Position numbers and translations under genes: made by a program. From Syntrophaceae bacterium (GTDB lineage Bacteria > Desulfobacterota > Syntrophia > Syntrophales > Smithellaceae): a stretch of DNA of 44,022 nt. The stretch covers positions 1-44,022 of the forward strand of contig JANXZU010000139.1 in the NCBI GenBank assembly GCA_025355345.1, read 5' to 3'. This document shows positions 7,838 to 16,960 of this stretch, in pieces. The number at the start of each line of letters is the position of its first letter. Position 1 is the stretch's first letter. The notes below the pieces were generated by a model. The model had not been told where the DNA came from, did not search any database, and saw nothing but the letters and a program-made list of their open reading frames with translations.

Positions 7838-8758
7838 ATGCGCTATTCAATCAAAGAAATAATGCGGGGCTGGTTTAACCTTTCGAGGCCGCCCTTTCAT
7901 ACGGTCGGTATTTTACCATTCATCTTAGGAACTATTCTGGCCTACAAGTTAACCTCTGCATTCAATCCGGAGATATTCATTCTTGGTTTATCAGGAGTTA
8001 TCATGATAATGCTATCCACTTACCATGCCGGTGAATACTTTGATTACAAGGGAGATATTTTATCCAACCAATTGCACAAAAACCAGTTTGCGGGCGGCAG
8101 CAGAATGCTTCCCTCCGGGAAAATGCCGCCTGCCATACCGCTTTGGACCAGCTTTATTACTTTAATCATTGCGGCATCTATCGGAATTATCCTGCAATTC
8201 GTTTATAAAACCGGGCCATATACACTCGCCCTTGGCGCACTGGGGGCTTTCCCCGGCTTCTTTTACTCTACCCCGCCGGTCAGACTTGTCAAAAGAGGCA
8301 TCGGTGAAATATTCATCGGCTTTTGCTATGGCTGGCTGCCGGTCGCTTCGGCTTACTATATCCAGACCGCAACTATTGCACCTATTATCCACTTACTGGG
8401 AATTCCCATTGGCCTTTCAATCTTTAATGTAATTTTCCTCAATGAGTTTCCCGATTATGAAGCGGATAAAGCAACAGATAAAAAGAACTTGCTTTATCGA
8501 ATGGGCAAGCAGAAAGGCATTATACTCTACATGGCTATATCATTATTGGCATCTTTTACGATGCTCACTTCTGTCTTTTTTGGTGTTCCCTTTAAGGTTT
8601 TATATTTTTATCTGCCCTTTCTGATAATTTCACTGAGCATCATTGCTGTGGCATTAAGAAAAAAACATGAAGACGGCAAAACACTGGAAATACTGTGCGG
8701 CCTGAACATTGCCGTCAATCTGGGAATTTCACTTTCCTTCATTCTGGCTTATTTGTAA
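7838..8758 (+). CDS. UbiA-family prenyltransferase
   Basis: About 306 residues, an integral membrane enzyme with some eight or nine helices that joins a polyprenyl diphosphate to an aromatic or other acceptor. The two Asp-rich Mg-diphosphate sites are visible: YFDYKGD (about residues 66-72) and NEFPDYEADKATD (about residues 200-212). Between them lies FAGGSRML, a variant of the F-S/A-GGSR-V/M-L motif found in a MenA-like subgroup. The start at 7838 was chosen over 7757 because MRYSIKEIMRGWFNLSRPP begins like other members and GTGGAG precedes it. The radical SAM gene follows after 6 bases, so both probably act in one quinone- or lipid-like pathway; the product is unknown. Confidence 0.78.
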   Translation: MRYSIKEIMRGWFNLSRPPFHTVGILPFILGTILAYKLTSAFNPEIFILGLSGVIMIMLSTYHAGEYFDYKGDILSNQLHKNQFAGGSRMLPSGKMPPAIPLWTSFITLIIAASIGIILQFVYKTGPYTLALGALGAFPGFFYSTPPVRLVKRGIGEIFIGFCYGWLPVASAYYIQTATIAPIIHLLGIPIGLSIFNVIFLNEFPDYEADKATDKKNLLYRMGKQKGIILYMAISLLASFTMLTSVFFGVPFKVLYFYLPFLIISLSIIAVALRKKHEDGKTLEILCGLNIAVNLGISLSFILAYL

Positions 8759-8764
8759 AACATC

Positions 8765-9979
8765 ATGAGAAAAACAAAAAACAAAGTAAAAGCATTTTAC
8801 AATCCCCCTTCCCTGTTGCTTAAGCAAATGGGCAGCTCACTGCTCATGGGGTATTTAAACCGATGGCGGAATTTCCCCGGATGGCTTTTTAAGTATGGCT
8901 TTAAATCCATACCTGTCGCCAACGGCGCCTGGGGTATGGGCTGCATAGGTTACCCGGGACACCCTGTTTGGGAAGTCACCGGCGCCTGCAACTTAAGATG
9001 CATCCATTGCCACGCCGTCAGCGGGCAGGCCGCTCCCGATGAACTTACGACCGATGAAGGCAAAAAACTCATTGACATGCTTGCCGCTAACAGCGAATTC
9101 CGCACATTGATTTATACCGGCGGTGAACCTCTGGTGAGACCCGATATTTTTGAATTACTTAAACATTCGCAAAAAGCAGGGCTGGCCAATATCATCGCCA
9201 CTAACGGGACATTGATTGACGAAGAAATGGCTTTTAAACTTAAGGATCATGGCGTTGTCTGCAATGCCATCAGCATTGACGCCGCCAACCCCGATATTCA
9301 CGATATGGTGCGCAATAAACCAGGAGCCTTTGACCTGGCGATGAGGGCAATAGAAGCTACAAAAAAGGCGGGCATCCTTTTGCAAATCAACACGACGGCA
9401 ATGGAATACAATATGCCGCATTTGCCGGAGCTTATCGATTTTGCCGACAATTGCGGCGCCGGAATCATGCTGATGTATCAGCTGGTCGCCGTCGGCCGCG
9501 GCGAAAAGATTGAAAAAGCCACATTAAAGAAAACCGCCAATAAATATCTGAGCGAACTTATCGCGCAAAAACAAAAGACCGCACATACAATAATTGAACC
9601 TGTCGCCGGTCCTCAGTACTGGCCTTATATTCTGGAAAAAAACGGCATTCGCGACGGACTTATGCTTAAGCTGGCAGGAAAAGTTTTTCACGGCTGTGCC
9701 GCAGGCCGGGGGTTTGTATACATCAAAGCCAACGGCGATGTCTGGCCATGCCCTTTTGTCGAGATCAGCGGCGGTAATGTGAGGGAAATGGATTTTAACA
9801 AGATTTACTATGAATCTTCTGTTTTCCAAAAACTACGCAAGCGGGAAGAAAATTTAAAAGGTATCTGCGCTGATTGCAATTATAAAACCGTCTGTGGCGG
9901 CTGCCGTGGCCGCGCCCTGGCTTACAGCGGAGATTACCTGGCCGAAGATCCTCGTTGCTTTATCAATGACGCTCGCTGA
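8765..9979 (+). CDS. Radical SAM/SPASM domain protein
   Basis: A 404-residue radical SAM enzyme. The CxxxCxxC cluster motif is CNLRCIHC (Cys75, 79, 82), followed by the GGEP strand (YTGGEPLVRPD). The C-terminal part carries the SPASM pattern: HGCAAGRG, WPCPF, CADCNYKTVCGGC and a final RCF, expected to hold one or two auxiliary 4Fe-4S clusters. This architecture is shared by haem-maturation enzymes (AhbD/NirJ-like) and peptide-modifying enzymes. No precursor peptide or haem gene adjoins it; its tight pairing with a UbiA prenyltransferase suggests a membrane cofactor or quinone modification instead. The substrate is unknown. Confidence 0.82.
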   Translation: MRKTKNKVKAFYNPPSLLLKQMGSSLLMGYLNRWRNFPGWLFKYGFKSIPVANGAWGMGCIGYPGHPVWEVTGACNLRCIHCHAVSGQAAPDELTTDEGKKLIDMLAANSEFRTLIYTGGEPLVRPDIFELLKHSQKAGLANIIATNGTLIDEEMAFKLKDHGVVCNAISIDAANPDIHDMVRNKPGAFDLAMRAIEATKKAGILLQINTTAMEYNMPHLPELIDFADNCGAGIMLMYQLVAVGRGEKIEKATLKKTANKYLSELIAQKQKTAHTIIEPVAGPQYWPYILEKNGIRDGLMLKLAGKVFHGCAAGRGFVYIKANGDVWPCPFVEISGGNVREMDFNKIYYESSVFQKLRKREENLKGICADCNYKTVCGGCRGRALAYSGDYLAEDPRCFINDAR

Positions 9980-10029
9980 CTATAGGAAGCGCAAGCGGAA
10001 TTGATCCCCAAAGCGAAGCGTCGCGGGAT

Positions 10030-10150
10030 TAATGATACTCAAACTTTAAAAGAGAAGTGCATTGAAGATTGTTAAGTAGTAATGAGGCTCAAGTTTCAGA
10101 AACGAAGTGAACTCAAACTTGCTAGTCGAATTATCCCAAGTAGGCTGGGC
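10030..10150 (-). repeat. Double-hairpin repeat, copy 2, reverse orientation with a degenerate tandem neighbour
   Basis: Inside the 650-base spacer 9980-10629. CAAGTTT (10090-10096) pairs with AAACTTG (10115-10121) around a loop with AACGAAGTGAA, the reverse complement of the TTCACTTCGTT loop of copy 1, followed by TAGTCGAATTATCCC, the reverse complement of GGGATAATTCGACTA in copy 1. A weaker related unit lies just before it (about 10037-10075, with GAGAAGTGCATTGAA). The GC hairpin is eroded here (CCCAAGTAGGCTGGG). Confidence 0.55.
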
Positions 10151-10370
10151 TGTGAAAAAAAATAATTATTATAAGCAACATCCTATTTCTTAAGTGTCCA
10201 ACCGTTGCATCGGATAATGCGGTCTGCATAATAACCTTACATTTTGATTTAGGCCGAACCTACCAAGATTCACTGTCAGTAATTCTTAAGCGTTTGACTG
10301 ACGCTGAAATAGCTTTTATTTTCACTTCAGTAAATGGAATTTAGGTAGTATATTTTATGCACAATATTAC

Positions 10371-10399
10371 TTGACTGGCCAGAATTACTTACATATGCT
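10371..10399 (+). promoter_or_regulatory. Candidate promoter upstream of a mini-ORF and the M6 protease
   Basis: TTGACT, a 17-base spacer, then TATGCT. It would place transcription start about 18 bases before the ATG of the 21-codon reading frame at 10424. Confidence 0.4.
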
Positions 10400-10423
10400 T
10401 TAGCTGTAAAAAAAGGGGATTTT

Positions 10424-10489
10424 ATGGGTGTATTTAGCCGATTATTTCTTCCATCATTACTTGGTTTGTTATTTATTGTCTGTTACTAA
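10424..10489 (+). CDS. Candidate 21-residue hydrophobic peptide
   Basis: A very short reading frame that starts MGVFSRLFLPSLLGLLF and ends in VCY. It has a good ribosome binding site (AAAAGGGGA, 5 bases before the ATG) and a plausible promoter just upstream. One basic residue followed by a hydrophobic stretch looks like a small membrane peptide, or like the surviving signal sequence of a lost secreted protein. No homologue is recognised. It lies 140 bases before the M6 protease. Confidence 0.3.
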   Translation: MGVFSRLFLPSLLGLLFIVCY

Positions 10490-10629
10490 ACTGTCTTAAA
10501 AAGCACAGTAGGAGACAATTGACCGAAAGGTAAAAATATCAAGGATGCATGATAAAATAAGCGCAGTAATCTCAGAATAAGGTGTAGATATTTTCATTCA
10601 TTGTATAAAACATTAAAGAAGGTTGGTGC

Positions 10630-12894
10630 ATGAGAAACTTAAAGAAATTAATTTTGTATTTTCATATTAGTATTATTGTAATTTTATGCACATCGGCTAT
10701 TGTGGAGGCGGCTCGACTTTTTAATATTCCCGTGCAGATCAAACAACCCAGTGGACAAATAATTGATTGCCTTGCCAGCGGCGATGAATTTCATAACTGG
10801 CTGCATGATAAAGATGGTTACACGATTATCCAGGATCCGCAAACCGGTTATTATACTTATGCGGTAAGACAAAACGGGAATGTGGCAAGTTCCGGATATA
10901 TCGTTGGCATCAGTAATCCGCAAAGCGCTGGTATGGAAAAAAGTGTCAACCTATCTGCGATTGCAATTAAGGCAAAAATACTTAGCGCCCGGCAATCCAT
11001 GCACCCCGCTATAGGTCAAGGGAAAGAAGGAATTGCCAATGAATACAACCTGGGGGTAGTTAATGCGCCAACAACTGGTACGATAAACAATCTGGTCGTG
11101 TTTATCCGTTTCAGCGATGAAACTGAATTCACCGACGAGATTAGCACATATGACAGCATGTTCAATTCATCAACTTCCGGCGCAAATTCAATGTACAACT
11201 ATTATCTGGAAGTTTCTTACAACCAACTTGCCATTACCAGCACTTATTATCCGGCACCAGTTTCATCTATCGTAGTTTCATATCAGGACAGTTATACCCG
11301 GGCATACTATCAACCATATAATGCATCAACAAATCCTACCGGATATTCAGGCGGAGATAACGGCACAGAAAGGACTAACAGAGAACATCTTCTGCTCAAA
11401 AATGCCGTAGCTGCTATCAGCGCTGCGGTTCCTTCCGGGCTCAACCTTGACGGCGATAATGACGGCAATGTCGACAATGTCTGCTTTATAATTAAAGGAG
11501 GGCCGACGGGCTGGGCCAGTTTGCTGTGGCCGCATATGTGGTACCTTTATTCCCAGACTGCCAATATAAGCGGCAAAAGGGTTTACGCCTATAACTTTCA
11601 ATTGCAGACAGCCCTGGCTTCCAGTGGCGTGGGAGTATTATGCCATGAAATGTTTCATTCATTGGGAGCACCGGATCTTTACCATTATTATTATTCTTTA
11701 AGTTTAGAACCGGTGAGTGGGTGGGATCTCATGGAAAATAACAGTAATCCACCACAGCATATGGGCGCTTACATGAAATTTCGCTACGGCAACTGGATTG
11801 CATCGCTGCCCCTGATAACAACTTCAGGAACTTATACAATCAATCTGCTTACTTCAAGTAGCAATAATGCTTACAAAATAGCCTCACCAAATTCGGCAAC
11901 AGAGTATTTTGTGGTTGAATACAGAAAAAAAACCGGAACCTTCGAATCTTCTCTACCGGGAACAGGCTTGCTTGTATACAGAATAAATACAGCAGCACAT
12001 GGCAATAGCGATGGTCCTCCTGATGAAGTGTACATTTATCGACCAAATGGCACAACATCGGCAAACGGGCAACCCAACTCCGCCGCATACAGCAGCGATC
12101 TTGGACGAACGCAGATTAATGACAGCACCAATCCTTCCAGTTTTTTATCAAATGGCAATGCGGGCGGTCTGATAATATCTAACGTTGGAACATCAGCAGG
12201 CAATACAATATCTTTTACTGTAGGGATAGACATTATCCCCGACCAGTTCACCTTTACAGATCAGACAGGTGTGGCCTTGAGCACTGTAATTACCTCTAAT
12301 ACCATAACAGTATCCGGAATCAATGCGGCTTCACCCATTTCTATCGTAGGTGGCATATATTCCATCAACAACGGGCCTTACATAAGTGACAACGGAACGG
12401 TGAACTACGGAGATACGGTAACAGTGCGCCAAACATCATCGGGAAGTCACTCCACGATGACTAATGCGACGCTTACCATTGGTGGAATATCAGACACATT
12501 TAGTGTTACTACACTGGCTGCACCTGTTGCTGCCGGTGGCGGTGGTGGTGGCGGCGGATGTTTCATCGCCACGGCGGCTTTCGGCTCGCCTCTGGAACGC
12601 CACGTGCAAATCCTGCGGGATTTCCGCGATCGCGTTCTGCTTTCATCTTCCGCCGGACAGGCTTTTGTGGATTTCTATTACCGCACAAGCCCGCCCATTG
12701 CTGATAAAATTGCCGCAAACGATGCTTTGCGCCTGGTTACCCGCGCAATGTTAATGCCGGTAATTGGCATTGCCTGGTTAATACTTCACCTGGGAATGTT
12801 TATGACTCTGCTGCTCTTCATAGCCATAGTCTTAACAGTTATATTTACAATTGCAATATGGAGGAAGAAATTTAACAGGGTGGAACAAGCATAG
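10630..12894 (+). CDS. Secreted M6-family metalloprotease with CFI-box C-terminal domain
   Basis: 754 residues. A signal peptide (about 1-27, ending IVEA) precedes an N-terminal pro-region with [14 protein letters not shown], common in M6 proteases. The zinc site is [11 protein letters not shown]: His339, Glu340 (catalytic), His343, with Asp349 as likely third ligand, followed by LY as in immune inhibitor A relatives; WDLMEN downstream is the expected M6 element. Residues about 535-625 form a beta-rich module, then a Gly-only linker leads to [10 protein letters not shown] (Cys644), the CFI-box. After it come a conserved [13 protein letters not shown] segment, a hydrophobic segment (about 705-745) and a basic end, a presumed cell-surface retention or sorting tail. 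Likely an extracellular or surface peptidase. Confidence 0.85.
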   Translation: MRNLKKLILYFHISIIVILCTSAIVEAARLFNIPVQIKQPSGQIIDCLASGDEFHNWLHDKDGYTIIQDPQTGYYTYAVRQNGNVASSGYIVGISNPQSAGMEKSVNLSAIAIKAKILSARQSMHPAIGQGKEGIANEYNLGVVNAPTTGTINNLVVFIRFSDETEFTDEISTYDSMFNSSTSGANSMYNYYLEVSYNQLAITSTYYPAPVSSIVVSYQDSYTRAYYQPYNASTNPTGYSGGDNGTERTNREHLLLKNAVAAISAAVPSGLNLDGDNDGNVDNVCFIIKGGPTGWASLLWPHMWYLYSQTANISGKRVYAYNFQLQTALASSGVGVLCHEMFHSLGAPDLYHYYYSLSLEPVSGWDLMENNSNPPQHMGAYMKFRYGNWIASLPLITTSGTYTINLLTSSSNNAYKIASPNSATEYFVVEYRKKTGTFESSLPGTGLLVYRINTAAHGNSDGPPDEVYIYRPNGTTSANGQPNSAAYSSDLGRTQINDSTNPSSFLSNGNAGGLIISNVGTSAGNTISFTVGIDIIPDQFTFTDQTGVALSTVITSNTITVSGINAASPISIVGGIYSINNGPYISDNGTVNYGDTVTVRQTSSGSHSTMTNATLTIGGISDTFSVTTLAAPVAAGGGGGGGGCFIATAAFGSPLERHVQILRDFRDRVLLSSSAGQAFVDFYYRTSPPIADKIAANDALRLVTRAMLMPVIGIAWLILHLGMFMTLLLFIAIVLTVIFTIAIWRKKFNRVEQA

Positions 12895-12933
12895 CGGTTA
12901 CACCAAAATGATTGATCTATTGGTATTACTTAC

Positions 12934-12960
12934 ATGCCGTGCCGGTCTCCGGCAAGGCAT
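12934..12960. terminator. Hairpin between convergent M6 protease and lipase-chaperone-like genes
   Basis: ATGCCGTGCCGG-tct-CCGGCAAGGCAT, a 12-bp stem with one mismatch. There is no clear T-run on either side, so termination is plausible but not certain. Confidence 0.5.
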
Positions 12961-13036
12961 TATTATGTTATTGGATATTGATTCTTTCCCCTGTTTGTTT
13001 CAGGTGGAGATGGAGGTGTTTTAGCGCAACCTGGCA

Positions 13037-14053
13037 CTAATTTCTTCCATATACTCGCGGTCTCTTAAAGCGGAAAAAATCATCTTTTTCTTCTAATTCA
13101 ATTGATTTAGCTTCATCTTGAAAATACTGTTCTCTCAGAGCTTTTAATCTTTCCTCTCTTACCGTTCCCTCGAATTCCTTTACAATAGCCTCGCGATCCT
13201 TCATGTAATTCAAGCCATTTCCCCAGCGCTGTTCACGATCTGCATCGCGTTTTCCAAATTCTTCAACCTGTTCCTCTGTGAATCCCATTTTCCTGCGAAT
13301 ATTGTTCATTTCCCATTGGCGTTGCTCCGGGTTCATCTTTTTAAGTTCATCCTGAACGGCATCAATACTGAAAAATATCTTGGCCATAAGATAAGTCTGC
13401 CCCAGAATAAATTCTTCCGGAGAATCCTTATATGCATCGTGGAGAGCGTCCTTATACACTTCAATTTTTTTATCGATAGTAGTATTGTCAGCTTTATTTA
13501 AAGTAGTCAGAGCATCTTTCACTTTTTCTTTTCTAGCATCTGATGCCAGCACATCACCCGACCATATCTTTTCCGCATCATCGCCAAATAGTTCCCTTCT
13601 CTCTTTCCATAAGGCGGCAGATCTTTCGCCGGCTGACATTTGAGCGAGCATTTTTTTATTATCCTCCAGCCAGCGGTTATACTGGTCCAATTTATCCAAA
13701 GTATTCATGATATCATCAGCATAATCCGGAAATGCCCGCTTGAGAATAGCATAAAATATCGCCTTCCCCTCCACCGGGTTAGTGGACATTATTAAGTCCC
13801 TTATAGCAATAAGGTTCGCCTGAGTGCTTTTTTCTGATATTTTTTTACCATAGAACATCTTCAATTGGTTGACAATTTGATCACTAAAAGAATTATTTTC
13901 AGCAAGTGAAAGCTGTCCAACATCATTTGAAATACCATATTGAGTAGGCCGGTCACCTGCATCACGCGTAATTAAATAACAGCAAAGACTGATTGCAAAT
14001 ATTAATACCGCAATGCCGATTGCCACCCATGTTTTTTTTATTTTGCCAGCCAT
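13037..14053 (-). CDS. Lipase chaperone (Lif/foldase)-like protein
   Basis: 338 residues: an N-terminal membrane anchor (about 9-28) followed by a largely helical, highly charged periplasmic domain. The segment RRELFGDDAEKIW resembles the conserved R-x-x-LFG-x-x-A block of lipase-specific foldases, and the regularly spaced helices ending in a run rich in R, E and Q also fit that family, which wraps around and folds a secreted lipase. The SGNH hydrolase gene just upstream on the same strand is the obvious client. Family assignment is by pattern and context; the classical RxxFDY motif of Lif was not found (the nearest element is DQIVNQLKMFYG). Confidence 0.55.
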   Translation of the reverse strand: MAGKIKKTWVAIGIAVLIFAISLCCYLITRDAGDRPTQYGISNDVGQLSLAENNSFSDQIVNQLKMFYGKKISEKSTQANLIAIRDLIMSTNPVEGKAIFYAILKRAFPDYADDIMNTLDKLDQYNRWLEDNKKMLAQMSAGERSAALWKERRELFGDDAEKIWSGDVLASDARKEKVKDALTTLNKADNTTIDKKIEVYKDALHDAYKDSPEEFILGQTYLMAKIFFSIDAVQDELKKMNPEQRQWEMNNIRRKMGFTEEQVEEFGKRDADREQRWGNGLNYMKDREAIVKEFEGTVREERLKALREQYFQDEAKSIELEEKDDFFRFKRPRVYGRN

Positions 14054-14113
14054 GTTTTACGTTATCTCCATAACCTTATTTTGTTGAATTTGATTTAGGC
14101 GCATGAAACATAA

Positions 14114-14152
14114 AAGGGTGACGGAACCTTTTCTCAAGCTTCCGTCACCCTT
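14114..14152 (-). terminator. Hairpin between the SGNH hydrolase and the chaperone-like gene
   Basis: A perfect 13-bp stem AAGGGTGACGGAA / TTCCGTCACCCTT. On the minus strand it is followed by TTTTAT. It lies between two co-directional genes, so it may lower chaperone expression relative to the hydrolase or end the first transcript. Confidence 0.65.
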
Positions 14153-14188
14153 GTTTATTTTTGAAGACCACAAACTGATATTACATTC

Positions 14189-14929
14189 CTAAAGAAGTGG
14201 TTGAAGCTTAACCCATATTAAAGATGCAAGTTTCTGTGAACCTGAATCGGTCGGATGAATGCCATCGATAATGATATCGGAATTGACAATATATGGCCGC
14301 GGATCAATGAACACACGATAATTGTTTGCCGCAGTTGCATTCTTGACTGCCAGTGCGAGTTTTGTATCACCATAATCTACTGCCTGGGTTAACTTCGTAC
14401 TGCCGAAAACACCATTTTTAACATGATAATAACCCTGGAAAATGATATTCTTTACGCCGTCTCTGCCCATCTGGTTTAAGAGATCCACCGTATCAACGTA
14501 CACATCATCGATGAGAGATTTACATTTTGATGAAAGTCCTGATTCCCACCAATCAACTTTACAGTTGTAAGGATCAAAAGCAATGGCAGGTATTAAAATG
14601 TCATTACCACCACCGTCCATAAAAATAGTCTTGATATACGCATGATCACTTTTTGCCGTGGCATATTGGCTGGCAATATCAGGAATAACGCCACTATTTA
14701 CCATAGCTCCCGAAACGCTGTACCGGCGGAATGTCTGGCCGGACCAACTCTGCAGATAATCATGAATTTTGCCAGACAACGCAAAAATGGAATCGCCGAC
14801 ATTTACCACATCGTTTCGGCTGGCATTTCTTATCCATACTGCGCTTACAATTCCACATGCAGACACCATTGAAATCACTAGAAACACTACGGCAATCCGA
14901 ATAACTAACCAAGACTTAAAGCTTTTCAT
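14189..14929 (-). CDS. SGNH/GDSL-type hydrolase, probable lipoprotein
   Basis: 246 residues. The SGNH blocks are readable: block I VNVGDSIFALSG with the catalytic Ser, a Gly in the YSVSGAMV segment, block III GGGNDI with the oxyanion Asn, and block V DGIHPTDSG with the catalytic Asp and His. The N-terminus is a hydrophobic signal ending VSAC, a possible lipobox, so the protein may be anchored by lipid at Cys25. It would hydrolyse an ester of a lipid, polysaccharide or small molecule. The lipase-chaperone-like gene follows after 135 bases with a hairpin in between; a foldase serving an SGNH enzyme rather than a classical alpha/beta lipase would be unusual. Confidence 0.8.
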   Translation of the reverse strand: MKSFKSWLVIRIAVVFLVISMVSACGIVSAVWIRNASRNDVVNVGDSIFALSGKIHDYLQSWSGQTFRRYSVSGAMVNSGVIPDIASQYATAKSDHAYIKTIFMDGGGNDILIPAIAFDPYNCKVDWWESGLSSKCKSLIDDVYVDTVDLLNQMGRDGVKNIIFQGYYHVKNGVFGSTKLTQAVDYGDTKLALAVKNATAANNYRVFIDPRPYIVNSDIIIDGIHPTDSGSQKLASLIWVKLQPLL

Positions 14930-15099
14930 ACGTTCCCCCCCTGTTCAATTTATTGTTTATGCAACATAAATCAACTTCTTGCCTGGGACAAAATTCTATA
15001 TGTAAAAATAATGCTTCGCTTTATATCTTATTTAGGAAAACACTATCACTAATAAAAAGTCAAGCAAATATTCATTGCAAGAACAGTAATTTCATCATT

Positions 15100-15228
15100 A
15101 ATACGAGTAATTGCGTCGCCTATTTTATCGTTCACATGGTAATGTTCATGAATCTGATGACTTTCACTGTTATAGCCTTAACCGTTAACTTTACTATCAC
15201 AGTATTTATGAAGAAAATAAGGGAATCA
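15100..15228 (+). pseudogene. Remnant of a CFI-box protein C-terminal tail
   Basis: The plus-strand frame reads FIVHMVMFMNLMTFTVIALT and then VNFTITVFMKKI, aligning without gaps to the last 35 residues of the M6 protease ([31 protein letters not shown]): 16 of 34 positions identical by hand count, with matching DNA as well. There is no CFI box, Gly linker or catalytic domain upstream; the open frame from 14953 is otherwise featureless and overlaps the SGNH promoter region. It is best read as the decayed 3' end of a second protein with the same tail. Confidence 0.6.
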
Positions 15229-15306
15229 GCGCGAACGTTTGATTGACATAATCGAGATTACCACAGAGCAAGAGGTGCTTATCTCAATGACAAATGTTGA
15301 ATTTAT

Positions 15307-16485
15307 TTATTTTTTGATAAGAAAATACAGTTCACCCTTTTCTTTGAGGGTGCCGGCTGTGGACTGAGCATTCGAGCCAAAGCCGCAGAAAAGATCAACC
15401 CGGCCCGGCCCCTTGATTGCCGAACCTTTATCCTGGTTAAGAACAAACCGGGAGAAGGCAACTCTTTGACTGATGTTTCCTTCGGCATCAAACACTGGCT
15501 TGCGTAGACGGATGAAAGCCAGAGCGCCTTGCGGAAAGTAATCCGGATCAGTGGCAATTGATCGATCCGGTGTTACCGGCTGCCCTAAAGAGCCAATCGG
15601 ATCTTTATCCACAAGACGAAAGAATATGTATCGGTCATAATAACTTAGACTCTGATTGCGTTCCTGATCATTTTTACTTCGCAACCAAGATTTTACACTG
15701 GCATATGAAGTGTTCCCTTTTTCACGCCTGATCTCATCCAAAAGGCTTGTCGGCATAGTTCGATATGGCCATCCATTGTTCTGCGCATTACTGACAGTGA
15801 TAATTTTCCCGTCTTCCAGACGTATTTTTCCGGAGCCTTGGATGTGCAAAGAAAATAGCTCGGCAGGATCGGACACCCAGATCAGTTCAAGCCCCCTGCC
15901 CTTTAAAACTCCATCCACATCAATTTCCCGGCGGGTATAATAAGGCACTGATTCGCCGTTTTTCATCCAGCTCACTTTAGTTTTATTTTTAGATATTGCC
16001 TGCGTCACCAACTCCGGCGGAGTTTTGTATAGCGGGTACCTGTATTTCTCCGAAGGTGTTAAAGAACCATCCAGTAACGGTTCATAATAGCCGGTGAAGA
16101 GTACGCCGCCGTGTTCACCATCACCCGCAGCACGGTAGATATCAAACTCCTGCCTTATCTGGTTTTTCTTCTCTTCAATTCCGGCATCACTTTTTATAAT
16201 CTTGCGGAAGGCGGTGAGAGATTCCATCATTTGTTTTGCCCCGATCAATTTATCCGCCATCCGGTAAACGCTATTCCTGCCGGGGCCTTCATAGTAGGCC
16301 ACAGAACGATCAATCGCCAGATCGAGTGCCGCAAAATCAAGATCGTCGTTTAGGTCCAACTCTTCCCCGGGAACAACAACAAGCGCATCTGCCGAATCGG
16401 CAGGCATTCTCGTTATCGTCCTTGTGCAGGCAGCCAAAGATAAAATGAATAATGTAAGCAAAAGAAGATTAACGGCGTGTTTCAT
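15307..16485 (-). CDS. mltA: Membrane-bound lytic murein transglycosylase A
   Basis: 392 residues, an outer-membrane lipoprotein cleaving peptidoglycan glycan strands. The signal sequence ends LSLAAC (lipobox Cys20). The MltA domain includes FTGYYEPLLDGS and LHIQGSGKIRL, and the 3D domain near the C-terminus reads NQDKGSAIKGPGRVDLFCG, whose Asp corresponds to the catalytic Asp of E. coli MltA. Its start overlaps the stop of the upstream GNAT gene by 4 bases, so the two are co-translated. Length is normal. Confidence 0.9.
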   Translation of the reverse strand: MKHAVNLLLLTLFILSLAACTRTITRMPADSADALVVVPGEELDLNDDLDFAALDLAIDRSVAYYEGPGRNSVYRMADKLIGAKQMMESLTAFRKIIKSDAGIEEKKNQIRQEFDIYRAAGDGEHGGVLFTGYYEPLLDGSLTPSEKYRYPLYKTPPELVTQAISKNKTKVSWMKNGESVPYYTRREIDVDGVLKGRGLELIWVSDPAELFSLHIQGSGKIRLEDGKIITVSNAQNNGWPYRTMPTSLLDEIRREKGNTSYASVKSWLRSKNDQERNQSLSYYDRYIFFRLVDKDPIGSLGQPVTPDRSIATDPDYFPQGALAFIRLRKPVFDAEGNISQRVAFSRFVLNQDKGSAIKGPGRVDLFCGFGSNAQSTAGTLKEKGELYFLIKK

Positions 16486-16940
16486 AATTCAATAATCATC
16501 GCAAATTCATCGCAGTAGTCGGGATATTTGGAACAGCGGAAACAATCCGCCCAGATTTTTTCCGGCAGAGTGGAACGATCAACTTCCTTAAAACCCAACT
16601 TAACAAAGAATTCCCGTTTGTAGGTCAGCGAAAATATTCGAAAGAGTTCCAGTGTAATCGCCTCTGAAATACAGAACTCGACAACCTTTCTGCCGATACC
16701 CTTCCCTCGATAATTTTCGTCAACATAAAGGGATCGGATTTCAGCAAGATTTTCCCAGATAATGTTCATCGCGCAAATACCAATAACCTGCGAGTCGTCA
16801 TCATTGCAGTAAACAATGAAGTCTCTTAATGAATTGTATATATCCATCAAAGAGCGGGGCAACATCTCACCTTTCCCCGCCGACAGATTAATTATGCGGT
16901 GAATGGTCTTGACATCCCCGATGCGCGCTTTTCTCAACAT
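16482..16940 (-). CDS. GNAT N-acetyltransferase, short ArgA-like
   Basis: 152 residues with a single GNAT fold. The acetyl-CoA binding loop is RGKGIGRKVVEFC (about residues 79-91), preceded by the beta-strand IRSLYVDENY. The C-terminal KIWADCFRCSKYPDYCDEFA, with three cysteines, is characteristic of the short N-acetylglutamate synthases of Deltaproteobacteria and relatives, so a role in arginine biosynthesis is likely but not proved. It lies between recN and mltA, with 20 bases after recN. Confidence 0.75.
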   Translation of the reverse strand: MLRKARIGDVKTIHRIINLSAGKGEMLPRSLMDIYNSLRDFIVYCNDDDSQVIGICAMNIIWENLAEIRSLYVDENYRGKGIGRKVVEFCISEAITLELFRIFSLTYKREFFVKLGFKEVDRSTLPEKIWADCFRCSKYPDYCDEFAMIIEL

Positions 16941-16960
16941 TCTTCAACTCCCCCAAAATA

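Noticed and set aside
14953..15246. 97-codon plus-strand frame read as an intact gene
   Set aside because: Only its last third resembles anything (a CFI-box protein tail); the first part has no domain and no good start signal. It is described as a remnant instead.
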